Under the pieces are notes generated by a model. It did not search any database. It saw nothing but the letters and a program-made list of their open reading frames with translations, and had not been told where the DNA came from. DNA of 64,000 nucleotides from Trichococcus alkaliphilus (lineage in GTDB: Bacteria; Bacillota; Bacilli; Lactobacillales; Aerococcaceae), in contig NZ_PXZT01000007.1 of NCBI RefSeq assembly GCF_003008695.1, positions 1 to 64,000 on the forward strand, written 5' to 3'. Positions 1 through 8,954 of this stretch are shown in pieces. The position numbers were made by a program, and so were the translations under genes. Positions within the stretch are counted from its first letter, which is position 1, and every line of letters begins with the position of its first letter.

Positions 1-158
1 TCTGTAAAACTGTTTAAATATTTCACTGTCCTATTGACGGGTGGCATACCACAAGGAGACGGCCTATCTTAATTCCTATTAAAAATCGTATTTCTCAGCG
101 CCAGCTCCTGTAGGCGTGGTAAGAACTCACGGGTCAGAGCAGTGGAAATTACTCTTTC

Positions 159-1256
159 CTATTCTCCCAAAATTTCTTGTAATCGCTGAACAATTTTCAT
201 CATTTCTGTTTGACTGACCGCGCGAATGTCAAATTCAATGATGCCGTTATTGGCTTGGTATTCACGTGTATAGATCGCTGGACTTTGCGCTTTTAGTTGT
301 TGTATGACTTCTTTTGCGCTGATTGTTCCGGTCACTTTGACGCTGGCGCGATAAATTTCTCTGCCGGCGCTGTCTTGCACAATGGTGGCTTGTAAATCCG
401 GTATTTGATTGATCCCTTCAACAAAAGGGACTAGACGCGCCTGCATCGATTCGCCACTTTCGCTGCCGTTAGTCAAATAATCCTCCACGGCTTGAGCAAG
501 CCCTAAAATGTTGTCTTTGCCGATCTTCATGGCGCGGCCAATTCCTTTGCCTTGGAGTCGCACCCATCCGATTGCTCTTTTTTTCCCGACGACTAATCCG
601 GCACTTGGTCCTTCGATCGCTTTGGCTCCCGAATAAATCACTAAGTCTGCCCCTGCTGCATAATAGTAGAATAAATCTTCTTCCGCCGCGGCATCGACAA
701 TCACTGGCAAATCGTATTTCCGAGCGACGGTCACCATTTCTTCCACTGTCAGCATACTCTTTTGTACGGTGTGGTGACTTTTGATGTAAAGCAGGGCAGC
801 CGTTTCCTCGGTGATCATCATTTCCACGTGTTCCGCGGTGCACATATTTGCATATCCGGCTTCTACGACTTTGCCGCCCCCTTGCTCGACCATGACTTCG
901 ACGGGCGTACCGTAATCAACATTATGGCCTTTGGGTAAAATAATTTCTCGTTGCGTGATTTTTTCTGAATAGGGATGGTAAGCATGAAATAAGCTGCCTT
1001 TCCCGATCACGCCTGCCACGGATTGGGCGATGCCTGCTGAAGCAGAAGAAACAATTTGAACATCTTCGGCTTTGAGCAGTTCAGCCAAATAAGCGCCTAC
1101 TTTCACCGACAGTTCTTCCATCTCGAAAAAATGTTCTCCTCCATATTGCTGGGCAGCCAAAACGGATGGGGATACTTTGGACACTCCTAAAATTGTCATT
1201 CTACCGGAAGCGTTGATCACTTCCTTTAAGCCAAATTTTTCGTAACTAATTGTCAT
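159..1256 (-). CDS. DgaE/SelA-like PLP-dependent ammonia-lyase family protein
   Basis: A 365-residue fold-type I PLP protein. It resembles DgaE (D-glucosaminate-6-phosphate ammonia-lyase) and the wider SelA-like group. The probable PLP lysine is K212 in SGAKAIEGPSAG, and VDAAAEED near 187-194 supplies the cofactor aspartate. The ATG at 1256 follows a good GGAGGG site. In known systems DgaE works with the aldolase DgaF to turn amino-sugar acids into pyruvate and glyceraldehyde-3-phosphate. No DgaF is visible, although the 158 bases to the edge are too short to judge. The upstream co-directional neighbour, 25 bp away, is a TRIC channel gene. The substrate is therefore inferred only from the family; the fold and cofactor are secure. 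Confidence 0.8.
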   Translation of the reverse strand: MTISYEKFGLKEVINASGRMTILGVSKVSPSVLAAQQYGGEHFFEMEELSVKVGAYLAELLKAEDVQIVSSASAGIAQSVAGVIGKGSLFHAYHPYSEKITQREIILPKGHNVDYGTPVEVMVEQGGGKVVEAGYANMCTAEHVEMMITEETAALLYIKSHHTVQKSMLTVEEMVTVARKYDLPVIVDAAAEEDLFYYYAAGADLVIYSGAKAIEGPSAGLVVGKKRAIGWVRLQGKGIGRAMKIGKDNILGLAQAVEDYLTNGSESGESMQARLVPFVEGINQIPDLQATIVQDSAGREIYRASVKVTGTISAKEVIQQLKAQSPAIYTREYQANNGIIEFDIRAVSQTEMMKIVQRLQEILGE

Positions 1257-1281
1257 AAAAATTCCCTCCGATGTGCCGAAC

Positions 1282-1899
1282 TTATTCCATGGTGACTTTT
1301 CCGACTTTCAGCAGGTGCACATCCTTCTCCATGCAGTAGAGCCTGATCAAAGTCGTTGCCAAAAAGCAGCTGTACAGCGCCATTTCGCTTCCTGCCAGCT
1401 TGAATACGGCGATGTACAGAATGGCACCCAGAATGGAGGCCATCGCATAGACTTCTTTGCGGAATACATAAGGAATCTCCCGGGCGAACACATCCCGGAT
1501 AAGTCCGCCACCGGTTCCGGTCAGGACCGCCAACGTCACCACAACATACCACTGCTGGAACCCAGTCCGCACCGCCACCTCTGCTCCGATGGCTGTAAAC
1601 GCCCCGAGACCGATCGCATCAAAATACTGGAGCATCTTCGCCAACTTATTGATGTGCGTATAGAAAAGGATGACAAAGCCTGCGGAAAGCAGGCTGATAA
1701 GTGCATAGACGGGATTTTCCAATGATGCCGGCAAAGGCCGATCGATCAGCAGATCCCTGACGATCCCTCCACCCACCGAAGTCGTGATCGCAAATATCCC
1801 GATTCCGTAATAATCAAGATCCTTCTCGATTGCGGTCAATGCTCCCGACATCGCAAAGGCAATCGTACCGATAATTTCCACAATTGAAATAAATTCCAT
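1282..1899 (-). CDS. TRIC-type (UPF0126/YicG) membrane channel protein
   Basis: A 205-residue integral membrane protein with two homologous three-helix halves plus a last helix, the layout of prokaryotic TRIC/UPF0126 proteins. Each half carries a glycine-rich motif followed by RD (GGGIVRDLL and GTGGGLIRDVF), the family signature. I place the start at the ATG at 1899, just after a strong AGGGGGGA site, and not at an upstream start 21 codons earlier. Bacterial TRIC proteins conduct monovalent cations; related YicG-type proteins have been linked to glycine uptake. The gene ends 25 bp before the DgaE-like gene, so the two are probably co-transcribed. The physiological substrate is unknown here. 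Confidence 0.8.
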   Translation of the reverse strand: MEFISIVEIIGTIAFAMSGALTAIEKDLDYYGIGIFAITTSVGGGIVRDLLIDRPLPASLENPVYALISLLSAGFVILFYTHINKLAKMLQYFDAIGLGAFTAIGAEVAVRTGFQQWYVVVTLAVLTGTGGGLIRDVFAREIPYVFRKEVYAMASILGAILYIAVFKLAGSEMALYSCFLATTLIRLYCMEKDVHLLKVGKVTME

Positions 1900-1964
1900 T
1901 CTATTGTCCCCCCTGATGATAATTTTCTGAAAATAGTATGTTTCGCAAAAAGTATAACGCAAAA

Positions 1965-1993
1965 GAATGCAAAGTCACTATAACTTTGCATTC
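1965..1993. terminator. Bidirectional intrinsic terminator
   Basis: A perfect 11-bp stem (gaatgcaaagt/actttgcattc) around a 7-base loop, with a T run on the plus side and A run on the minus side. On the minus strand it lies 36 bp after the stop of the MFS gene and separates it from the TRIC/DgaE pair. Confidence 0.85.
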
Positions 1994-2028
1994 TTTTTCA
2001 TTCTATTTTTTAGCCTGTTTGCACAAAC

Positions 2029-3420
2029 CTATTCCGTAGCTTCTACTTGCTCAGCCGCTTTCGGAGCCGTCAGCAAAATCGAAGCCAGCGCAATCATGCC
2101 AAAAGCCACATTCAGCAGCAACCCTGCTGAACCGGCCACTTCCATATTGCCTTGCGCTCCCAAAGCATTGAAAAGGCTGGAGGAAAGTGCGACCCCGACC
2201 GCTCCACCAAGAGAGCTGGCCATTTTGTAGATGCCGGATGCGCTGCCGACTTTATCAGCCGGAGCATTCGAAATCGCGGTATCCGTCGAAGGTGTCGCAT
2301 AGATCCCCAAACCGAAGCCATACAGAGCATAGCCGACAAATACCAACAAGTTGTAGATGATTCCCGGTACAAAAGTGAAGGCCATCAAAGTAATACCGAT
2401 CGTTGCGATGAATGATCCGGTCACCATCGGCTTGCGGGAACCGAATTTTTGCAAGGCTTTTTCACCCAAACGGATGGAGCTCAGGACGCAGACCAAGTAG
2501 CCGATCGTCAGCAAGCCGGATTGGAAAGAAGAGAAGCCGCGGCCCATTTGAACATAAGTGTTGGCAACCAACATTGTACCTGCAGAAGCATTCAACAAGA
2601 AGTTAGATAAAGTGGCACCACTGTAAGCTTTGTTTTTGAATAGAGAGAAGTCGATGAAGCTGTTTGTATGTCTTTTTTCGATATTCACAAAAAGGATCAC
2701 TGAAATAACGAATGCCACAGCTAATCCCAAGATAATAGGATTTGTCCATCCCATGGTTCTTCCTTGGCTGATAAAAACATTGAAAGTCAGCATAGCAATC
2801 ACGAAAGTAATCAGTCCGCCGACATCAAAAGGTTTCTTTTCGCCGACTGCTTCAAATTTACTTTCTGGAGTTCCTTTAAGCAAAAGCAGCCCGATAACAG
2901 CAACTACAATCGAAACGATGAAGATTGCACGCCAGCCGAAGTAAGTGGCTACTAAACCACCGAAGAAGGAACAAATTCCTGAGCCGCCCCAAGAACCGAT
3001 TGACCAGAAGCTCAGCGCACGTTGTCTTTCAGCTCCATCGAAGTAAGTCTTCATCAAAGCCAAAGTAGCAGGCATGATGCATGCAGCAGATAGCCCTTGG
3101 ATGATACGACCGATGATCAACAATGCTGGGCCCGTTGCCAATACTAAGCACAGAGAACCGATGATGCTCAGGATCATTCCGATATTCGTAACTTTTACGC
3201 GGCCATGTTTATCCGCAAGCCCACCAGCAACAACCATAAACATACCTGAGAATAAAGATGTCAAACTGATGGCAATGCCCAAGATACCGGATGAAATTCC
3301 CAAGTCTGCTTGGATGGCCGGTACGATGTTCACCATTGTTTGAGCAAACAACCAGAATGTTACAACCCCTGAAACAATCCCCAAAATAAGTCTATTATTT
3401 CCTTTGTATTGCGTTTCCAC
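2029..3420 (-). CDS. MFS drug/proton antiporter (DHA2-like)
   Basis: A 463-residue major facilitator with a long hydrophobic profile that fits the 12-14 helix DHA2 group. GGLADKHGRVK after helix 2 is the conserved MFS loop 2-3 motif. The start codon is GTG, and its G is also the last base of the upstream stop codon (TAGTG overlap), so translation is probably coupled to the M20 amidohydrolase gene before it. Such pairs often take up or export an amino acid conjugate that the hydrolase processes; whether this one imports or exports cannot be told from the sequence. A bidirectional hairpin follows the gene. Confidence 0.85.
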   Translation of the reverse strand: METQYKGNNRLILGIVSGVVTFWLFAQTMVNIVPAIQADLGISSGILGIAISLTSLFSGMFMVVAGGLADKHGRVKVTNIGMILSIIGSLCLVLATGPALLIIGRIIQGLSAACIMPATLALMKTYFDGAERQRALSFWSIGSWGGSGICSFFGGLVATYFGWRAIFIVSIVVAVIGLLLLKGTPESKFEAVGEKKPFDVGGLITFVIAMLTFNVFISQGRTMGWTNPIILGLAVAFVISVILFVNIEKRHTNSFIDFSLFKNKAYSGATLSNFLLNASAGTMLVANTYVQMGRGFSSFQSGLLTIGYLVCVLSSIRLGEKALQKFGSRKPMVTGSFIATIGITLMAFTFVPGIIYNLLVFVGYALYGFGLGIYATPSTDTAISNAPADKVGSASGIYKMASSLGGAVGVALSSSLFNALGAQGNMEVAGSAGLLLNVAFGMIALASILLTAPKAAEQVEATE

Positions 3421-4622
3421 TATTTTTCACTGCTCCCTTTTAAGTAATCGATAACCAATGTCCCCATCGTTTCGGCTGCAATCAGCATACTGTCCTCATT
3501 GATCCTGAATTTCGGATGATGATGCGGATAAGCCTCGCCATCTTCCGGAGCCGCTCCGACATACAAAAAGACGCCCGGGCGTTCCTTCGCATAATAAGCA
3601 AAATCTTCCGAAGGCGGCTGCGCCTCGCAGCGTTCCACAGCCTCTACTCCCGGCAGTTCAGTAGTCTGCAGAGCCGATGCTGCGAAAGCCGTCATTTCCG
3701 GATCGTTGAACAGCACCGGATAGTCATTTTCGTAATCCAGTTCATAGGTCACATCGAACATGGCCGAGATGCCGTCCAGCTTCGCCCGGATTTCCTTTTC
3801 AATCAGCGTACGCGTTTCTTCGGACATTGAACGCACATCGCCCTCCAACACGACCGAATCTTTGATGACGTTGAACGAGCCTTTGCCGTCGAAACTGCCG
3901 ATTGTGATCGAGCCGACATCGAAAGGATTCATACGGCGGCTGACGATGGATTGCACGGCTACGACAAAATAGCTGGCCGCCACGATGGCGTCGTTGGCTT
4001 TATGCGGCGATGAGCCATGCCCGCCGACGCCTTGGATCTTCACGCGGAAATTGGCGCGGCCGGTCTGGACGTTGCCTTCGCGATAGAACACTTTGCCGCT
4101 GTCCATCTGTGACATCACATGGATGCCGAATACCGTGTCGACGCCTTCCAAAGCGCCGTCCTTGATCATGCCGATCGCTCCGCCCGGCGGAACTTCTTCG
4201 GCAGGCTGATGCAGAACAACAATCTTTCCTTCGAGTTGTTCCTTCATCTCTATTAATGTTTCGGCAAGGGTCAGCATGTAGGCTGTATGCGCGTCATGTC
4301 CGCAGGCGTGCATGACTCCCGGCGTTTTTGAGGCAAATGGCAAGCCGGTTTCCTCTTGGATCGGCAACGCATCAAAGTCTGCTCGGATGGCGACTGTTTT
4401 TCCCGGTTTACCGCTGTCTATGGTCACGACGATGCCCAGTCCGCCGACATGGGTGCGGACTTGACACTCTTTCCCTGCATAAAAAGCTTCGATATACTTG
4501 GCCGTGTTCTCCTCCTGGAATGATAATTCCGGATGGGCATGCAAGTAGCGGTAGATTTCGATCATGCGCTCCTGCTTGTCGGCTAACGTGCTGAATAATT
4601 GCTTTTTGGTCGCTTCATTCAT
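3420..4622 (-). CDS. M20-family amidohydrolase (hippurate hydrolase/N-acyl-amino-acid deacylase type)
   Basis: A 400-residue M20D metallopeptidase-fold amidohydrolase. Metal-binding signatures are in place: HACGHDAHTAY in the first third, HQPAEEVPPGG after it, GIHV, and a C-terminal PHHHPKFRINEDSM block. Relatives remove acyl groups from amino acids, hydrolysing hippurate, acetyl-amino acids or IAA conjugates. The start at 4622 has AAGGGAG upstream. It is the first gene of a two-gene unit with the MFS transporter, which it overlaps by one base. The acyl-amino acid substrate is not predictable here. The protein has no signal peptide, so it acts in the cytoplasm. Confidence 0.9.
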   Translation of the reverse strand: MNEATKKQLFSTLADKQERMIEIYRYLHAHPELSFQEENTAKYIEAFYAGKECQVRTHVGGLGIVVTIDSGKPGKTVAIRADFDALPIQEETGLPFASKTPGVMHACGHDAHTAYMLTLAETLIEMKEQLEGKIVVLHQPAEEVPPGGAIGMIKDGALEGVDTVFGIHVMSQMDSGKVFYREGNVQTGRANFRVKIQGVGGHGSSPHKANDAIVAASYFVVAVQSIVSRRMNPFDVGSITIGSFDGKGSFNVIKDSVVLEGDVRSMSEETRTLIEKEIRAKLDGISAMFDVTYELDYENDYPVLFNDPEMTAFAASALQTTELPGVEAVERCEAQPPSEDFAYYAKERPGVFLYVGAAPEDGEAYPHHHPKFRINEDSMLIAAETMGTLVIDYLKGSSEK

Positions 4623-4950
4623 TTTTTTGCGCTCCCTTATTATTGACTGTTTGGAACTATCATATAGGTTTGTTATTGCTACGTTTCTTAATCACTCAGC
4701 TAGTATACCGCCACAAAAAAATAAGAAAAGGCTCGTTATTATGCAAAACATCCTGATTTTTGTCTTCGCATTTCCGGAAATCAGTTGGACAGCAATTTTG
4801 TGCGGATGATTTTTGTCTGAAAACCCTCTCATTTGAAGAGTGGCCCGCAAGCGGGCAGAAAAAAGCAAAGAATCGGACATCGAGAGGGCATTTGTGCTGG
4901 AGATTGTCCGATAACCCGAATGAATCGGACAACCTGACGGCATCCGACAA
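4623..4950. other. Non-coding stretch with clustered TCGGACA/TGTCCGA motifs
   Basis: About 375 bases separate the M20 start from the AraC stop. Short overlapping open frames exist on both strands, but none has a ribosome site or recognisable product. Between about 4880 and 4950 the motif tcggaca or its complement occurs three times, including a perfect inverted pair (ttgtccgat ... atcggacaa), with a fourth related atccgaca. It could be an operator cluster for the M20/MFS unit or a degenerate repeat. Confidence 0.4.
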
Positions 4951-4980
4951 AAAAGGTTGTCTCGTGGGAGACAACCTTTT
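4951..4980. terminator. Intrinsic terminator after the AraC-GH39 gene
   Basis: A perfect 12-bp stem, aaaaggttgtct/agacaacctttt, with a 6-base loop. It lies 18 bp past the stop of the minus-strand AraC gene, and the minus strand continues with a T-rich tail. Confidence 0.85.
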
Positions 4981-4997
4981 CTTCATTATTGTTCTGC

Positions 4998-7349
4998 TCA
5001 GCCGATTGCTCTGCGGAATTCGATGAACAGGATTGCGTTGCTACTCATCGAAGCATAGAAGGACCAATCCTTTTCGATCTGTTCATCCTCCAGCGTCAGA
5101 GTCGGCGTTGAGGATTGGACGATGTACTCCATCACTTCGAGGTCCATGCCGTGTTTGCTGTTCAACTGGCCCCACTTTGTGTAGAGCCCGCCATTTTGCT
5201 GATCGAATCGGTATTTCCGGACTTGGTATTCGCCGGGTTCCATGCCAATCAACCGCACATGCAGTTCATTGCTGCGGTTCCGCATGAACAATTCGTCGAC
5301 TGAATAGCGAGGATTGAAGTGTTTTTCGTTGAAAAGTAGCAGTTGGTAGCCTTCTTCGTTTTCGGTCAGCACATAATGCTCCCCTTGAGCTCGCACTTGC
5401 CCCGTCATCCGTTCCTTGAACATCAGCGTGTAGAAAGCCGGCCGCTTGCCGTTGAAGAAATGGAACAGCTCCAGGCCCGCCACAGTCTTGTTGTGGTTCC
5501 CTCCGTAGCGCTCATGGAGTTCGCTGTTCAGCCAAAACCCGACGCCCGCTACTTCATTCCCCAAATCCAAAATAGTCCTCAGGATCAGCGCGCCCCGGAA
5601 AAAAGTTCCGTTTGTGTAGCGCGTGTTTCCGGTCAGCGTGTTCCAATTTTCCAGGTACAGCGGCTGATGCATCTGATGCTTTTTCAGGAATCGCTTCAGC
5701 TTCTGCGTTTTCCGCAGGATATAGCGTTGGCTGTTCAGGAAGTCTTCATCGCTGATTTCCGAAAAGTCGACGACCTCGTTCTGATCGGCATCATAGGTGA
5801 TGAAGTCGATGCTGCCGGATTGGTGAAGTTGCCAGTGATGCGGCAAAGAAAGACTGTCTTTCTCCTCTTTGAAAGGAAGGAAGGTACCGATTTTCAGCTG
5901 AACGGCATGTTTCCGGATCGCTTCATGCAGTCTTAAATAGACGCGCTCCAATTCCTTGGACAGGACGGCCGTCTCTTTTTCAGCATAGAACACGACTTTC
6001 CATTGGTTGACAAATTTCCTGCCGAATACCTGCAGTGTGTGGATCAGGAACCCTTCAAGTTCTCTGAAATAGTGCTCTTCATTGTGGATGACTTCTTTAT
6101 AAGTGATCCTCAAATATAGGCTAATTTCTTGTTCCTTCATGTACTGGACGGCCAAATCGGCGTTGGCATACTTCGGTGTGGTGGACACGAACTCATCCGT
6201 CTCGACTTCCGGCAATAAAGTGGATCCGCCAATCAGATTGCGCACACCCACAAAATCGACGCGCAGACGCTGCTTGGCAAGAAGCACTTGCTCCTTCACC
6301 TGCTCATTCAGGATTTCCTTCAGTTCCCCGATGAACACAATATGTTTTTCGCGCGCCAATGATCCGGCTCCGCTACTGTCTCCGACAACGATCTTGCATG
6401 CTTCTCCCGGCGTTTCGTCCGGCAATGCGCGCGGATTCAGTGGCTCTTCCAAATATTTCGTCAACTGCATCAGCGCTTCCGGCGAATCCAATTCCTTCCC
6501 CGCTTCCGTATTGGCGGTCACGGCTCCGAAGGCTTCGCTGTTCTCTTGTTTATGCTCCTTCCGGTACTGCACGGGAGTCTGATCGTAGACCGATTTGAAG
6601 GCTTCCGTAAAATTTCTCGCCGTCGAGAAGCCATTCCTCACGGCAATCTGGAACAAATTATCGGACGTATGCAGCAAGTCCTCCACGCAATGCTTCAACC
6701 GCACCATCTTCAGATACTGTAAAAAACCCATTCCGGTCGTCTGCTTGAAGTAGCGGGATAAATAGGTAGATGAGAGGTACTCGCTCTCGGCCATCTCCGC
6801 AAGCGTCAACGGTTCCGCATAGCGGAGCTCAATCGTATGGATTATCCGGGCGATCCGTTCATCGCTCGCTTCGCCCGCTCCTGTCTGCGGCCCCTCCTTT
6901 TTGAAGAAGCGGGTCACCAGCAACATCGTCTGAAAAAGGATACTGCGGGCCTCCAAAACGCTGCCTTCTTCCTGACGGGAATGGACGATGACTAGTTCTG
7001 CCAACAGCCTGCGCAGCTGCGCTACGACATCCCCTCGCCCCGGATCCAAATCTTTCGAGAAACATTCGAAGGAGTAATGGAAGTAATTCGGGTAGTTCAT
7101 CACAAAAAAATGGCTGGGTATGCTCAGGCAAATGAGGATATTGTTTTCGCTGCCCCGGACAGTATAGTGGTCATTCCGGTTGATGAAGAGAATATCCCCT
7201 TCATCCAGAGCATAAATTTCCCCATTGACGGACACGCTTGCCCTTCCTTTGGTCACGAACAAAAGCCGCGTGCCGTAATACCGCTGCGGTGCAGCATAGC
7301 GGATATTCCCTATCGTGATATCATAATCTGCCCCGTGCTCTCTGATCAT
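4998..7349 (-). CDS. AraC-family regulator fused to a GH39-like TIM barrel
   Basis: A 783-residue protein from the ATG at 7349, chosen because AGGAAGAGGG stands directly upstream; a TTG 12 codons earlier is less likely. Domains in order are a cupin-like sensing domain (about 10-100), a helical linker, a two-HTH AraC DNA-binding domain (about 170-270, with the conserved FLQYLKMVRLKHC and FSTARNFTEAFKSVY stretches), then a 450-residue region resembling GH39 beta-xylosidases. Active GH39 enzymes have an acid/base Asn-Glu-Pro triplet; the matching place here reads FYAEKE, so the barrel may bind sugar without cutting it. AraC-GH39 proteins usually regulate sugar use. The neighbouring M20/MFS pair is a possible target, but no operator is proven. 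Confidence 0.85.
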   Translation of the reverse strand: MIREHGADYDITIGNIRYAAPQRYYGTRLLFVTKGRASVSVNGEIYALDEGDILFINRNDHYTVRGSENNILICLSIPSHFFVMNYPNYFHYSFECFSKDLDPGRGDVVAQLRRLLAELVIVHSRQEEGSVLEARSILFQTMLLVTRFFKKEGPQTGAGEASDERIARIIHTIELRYAEPLTLAEMAESEYLSSTYLSRYFKQTTGMGFLQYLKMVRLKHCVEDLLHTSDNLFQIAVRNGFSTARNFTEAFKSVYDQTPVQYRKEHKQENSEAFGAVTANTEAGKELDSPEALMQLTKYLEEPLNPRALPDETPGEACKIVVGDSSGAGSLAREKHIVFIGELKEILNEQVKEQVLLAKQRLRVDFVGVRNLIGGSTLLPEVETDEFVSTTPKYANADLAVQYMKEQEISLYLRITYKEVIHNEEHYFRELEGFLIHTLQVFGRKFVNQWKVVFYAEKETAVLSKELERVYLRLHEAIRKHAVQLKIGTFLPFKEEKDSLSLPHHWQLHQSGSIDFITYDADQNEVVDFSEISDEDFLNSQRYILRKTQKLKRFLKKHQMHQPLYLENWNTLTGNTRYTNGTFFRGALILRTILDLGNEVAGVGFWLNSELHERYGGNHNKTVAGLELFHFFNGKRPAFYTLMFKERMTGQVRAQGEHYVLTENEEGYQLLLFNEKHFNPRYSVDELFMRNRSNELHVRLIGMEPGEYQVRKYRFDQQNGGLYTKWGQLNSKHGMDLEVMEYIVQSSTPTLTLEDEQIEKDWSFYASMSSNAILFIEFRRAIG

Positions 7350-7552
7350 CCGTCCCTCTTCCTTTCCAGCAATTCTGTTGTACAACTCTTGTAGCTAACA
7401 TATCAGAATTCCGGCCCGGATGCGAGCGCAAATGTTACTTTTTCAGATTCCTATTCTGTATCATTCCGTTCATTAGCATCATCACTGTAATTAGGTTAAA
7501 ATAAATATGTAGACAAAAAATGTTATACAGCAAAAGAATAGGAGCTTATATT

Positions 7553-7912
7553 ATGAAAAAGAAAATCTACTTGATCCTTCCTCTCATCATGTTTCTGGCT
7601 GCCTGTTCAAACGATACGAACGAGACTCCCCAAAGCGAAGTCACTCAATCATCAGTCAGCGAAAGCGCAGAAGTCATTAGTACGGAAGTTATCGACGACG
7701 AAACTGCATTTTTGGAACAAATTGCCGATTTTGATGCGGAGCATGAACCTTTCATCGTAGCCTATTACGATTCCCTCGATGCAATAAAGGAAAAGGTATC
7801 TGACGAGACGAATACTTTTGTTGATCCGGAACTTTCCGAAAGGGAACTGCAAATTAAGCTAGTTTTCAAAGGCGACGATGGTTATTACCGCGTGATACTA
7901 AGGCAAGAGTAA
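7553..7912 (+). CDS. Small lipoprotein of unknown function
   Basis: A 119-residue exported lipoprotein. The ATG at 7553 follows AGGAG; the frame opens 11 codons earlier, but those codons have no ribosome site. The N-terminus is MKKK followed by a hydrophobic stretch and the lipobox LAAC, so Cys19 would be lipidated. The mature part begins with a Ser/Thr/Glu-rich linker and then has one small acidic domain (about residues 55-119). I do not recognise the family. Its convergent neighbour is the DUF488 gene. It stands alone on its strand. Confidence 0.7.
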   Translation: MKKKIYLILPLIMFLAACSNDTNETPQSEVTQSSVSESAEVISTEVIDDETAFLEQIADFDAEHEPFIVAYYDSLDAIKEKVSDETNTFVDPELSERELQIKLVFKGDDGYYRVILRQE

Positions 7913-8195
7913 CAATCTCTTCCTAAACCCGATACAAGGCACTCATGTCAGTCGATTGCGGAACACTGTCACCACGAAAGGCGACAGCTTAGTGTTTCGT
8001 TGACCATCCGGCTTACTCTTCCTTTCCAAAAGCCGAGATAAGCAGCTTATGTCGGCTAAATGCGCGTTATATTTACTGTAACAGCCGATGAGTCAACATA
8101 CCCCAATATGAAAAAGACGCCACGATATCAAGAGCGTATTTTTCGTTATCCAACAACGCTAGTGGGACTCTTTCACTCACACCACAAACAAGCGC
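7913..8195. repeat. Intergenic direct repeat of about 35 bp, imperfect
   Basis: No gene is seen here. Two related segments occur, near 7926-7962 and 8031-8067, sharing the pattern cgata-a-gc--ct-atgtc-g-c-a-tgcg. The second forms a nearly perfect hairpin (gccgagataagc/gcttatgtcggc, one mismatch). The meaning is unknown. Confidence 0.35.
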
Positions 8196-8558
8196 CTATT
8201 TCCGCTGTTTTTCCACAAAATCCTTCAGCACAACGACATGATTGATTGCCGGGTCCCGCGCGGCATATACCAATGTGACATCTGTCTCTTCCAACTGTTT
8301 CCGGATTTCCGCTACTGCAGCCGCTGTCTGCGGATTCGTCAACAGTTCTTCTTCATAGCGTTCCTTGAAGGCGGCAAATTTATCGAAATCGTGGTTGAAC
8401 CACTTGCGCAGATCCGGCGACGGCGCGCTGTCCTTCAGCCACGCATCCAGCTGCGCGGCTTCCTTCTTGACTCCCCGCGGCCACAAGCGGTCGACCAGGA
8501 TACGGAATCTATCCGCTTCTTCCGGAGATTCGTAGATACGTTTCATCTTCAACTCCAT
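8196..8558 (-). CDS. DUF488 (YeaO-like) protein
   Basis: A 120-residue DUF488 protein of the YeaO type. The family signature RILVDRLWPRG is at about residues 18-28, and LVYAARDPAINHVVVLKDF sits near the C-terminus. The start at 8558 has GAGGAGAAAGG upstream. No biochemical role is firmly established for the family. The gene begins 25 bp after the end of the SAM-riboswitch-controlled small gene and has no promoter of its own in that gap, so it is very likely the second gene of a SAM-regulated unit. That is the most informative clue to its role. Confidence 0.85.
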   Translation of the reverse strand: MELKMKRIYESPEEADRFRILVDRLWPRGVKKEAAQLDAWLKDSAPSPDLRKWFNHDFDKFAAFKERYEEELLTNPQTAAAVAEIRKQLEETDVTLVYAARDPAINHVVVLKDFVEKQRK

Positions 8559-8583
8559 GTCCTTTCTCCTCTCATTCGCTTCT

Positions 8584-8874
8584 TTAAAACTGGACCATCA
8601 GTTCCAACATCTTATCCACTTGCGTCCGCTCCAGATTAAGGCACTTCTGCAACTTGGCGATTTCTTCCTCAAGCCGATGAACTTCCGCTATTTTGGCCAA
8701 AAGTTCCGTTTGATAGATCTCCTTACCAATCTTCGTCGCTTCCGCAACAGAAGACTTATGTTGCGTGTACTGATGATACAGCATGGCCTCGGCTTGGCTT
8801 TTTGGGCCGCCTGCAGCTTCCATTCTTTCATAACTTCTTTCGCAGCGCTCGAATTGTTCTTTTGTCATTGTCAT
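8584..8874 (-). CDS. SAM-riboswitch-controlled small coiled-coil protein, unknown
   Basis: A 96-residue soluble protein with no recognised domain. The ATG at 8874 follows GGAGGG with 7-base spacing; an in-frame Met 11 codons upstream is less well placed and would sit close to the terminator. The C-terminal half (about 50-90) is strongly helical and heptad-like (AKIAEVHRLEEEIAKLQ), so it probably oligomerises. Two cysteines (CERSYERM region and KCLNL) are present. It is the first gene after a complete S-box leader, so it should be expressed when S-adenosylmethionine is low, alongside methionine/cysteine supply genes. It has no transport or enzyme signature. The function is unknown. Confidence 0.7.
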   Translation of the reverse strand: MTMTKEQFERCERSYERMEAAGGPKSQAEAMLYHQYTQHKSSVAEATKIGKEIYQTELLAKIAEVHRLEEEIAKLQKCLNLERTQVDKMLELMVQF

Positions 8875-8905
8875 CGTCGTTCCCTCCAGATTGCTTTTGG
8901 AAAAC

Positions 8906-8937
8906 AAAAAACCCTTCTTATAACAAGAAGAGTCGGG
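8906..8937 (-). terminator. S-box terminator hairpin (expression platform)
   Basis: On the minus strand CTCTTCTT GTTAT AAGAAGGG is followed by TTTTTT. Its 5-prime arm can pair instead with the 3-prime strand of riboswitch helix P1 (AAGAAGAG near 8951-8958), the usual terminator/antiterminator switch. Confidence 0.85.
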
Positions 8938-8954
8938 AATGTCGCTTTGCTCTT

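Noticed and set aside
4692-4986. Two overlapping minus-strand frames of 83 and 96 codons before the AraC terminator
   Set aside because: No ribosome sites; they run through the terminator hairpin, and the repeated LSD residues come from the TCGGACA motif.
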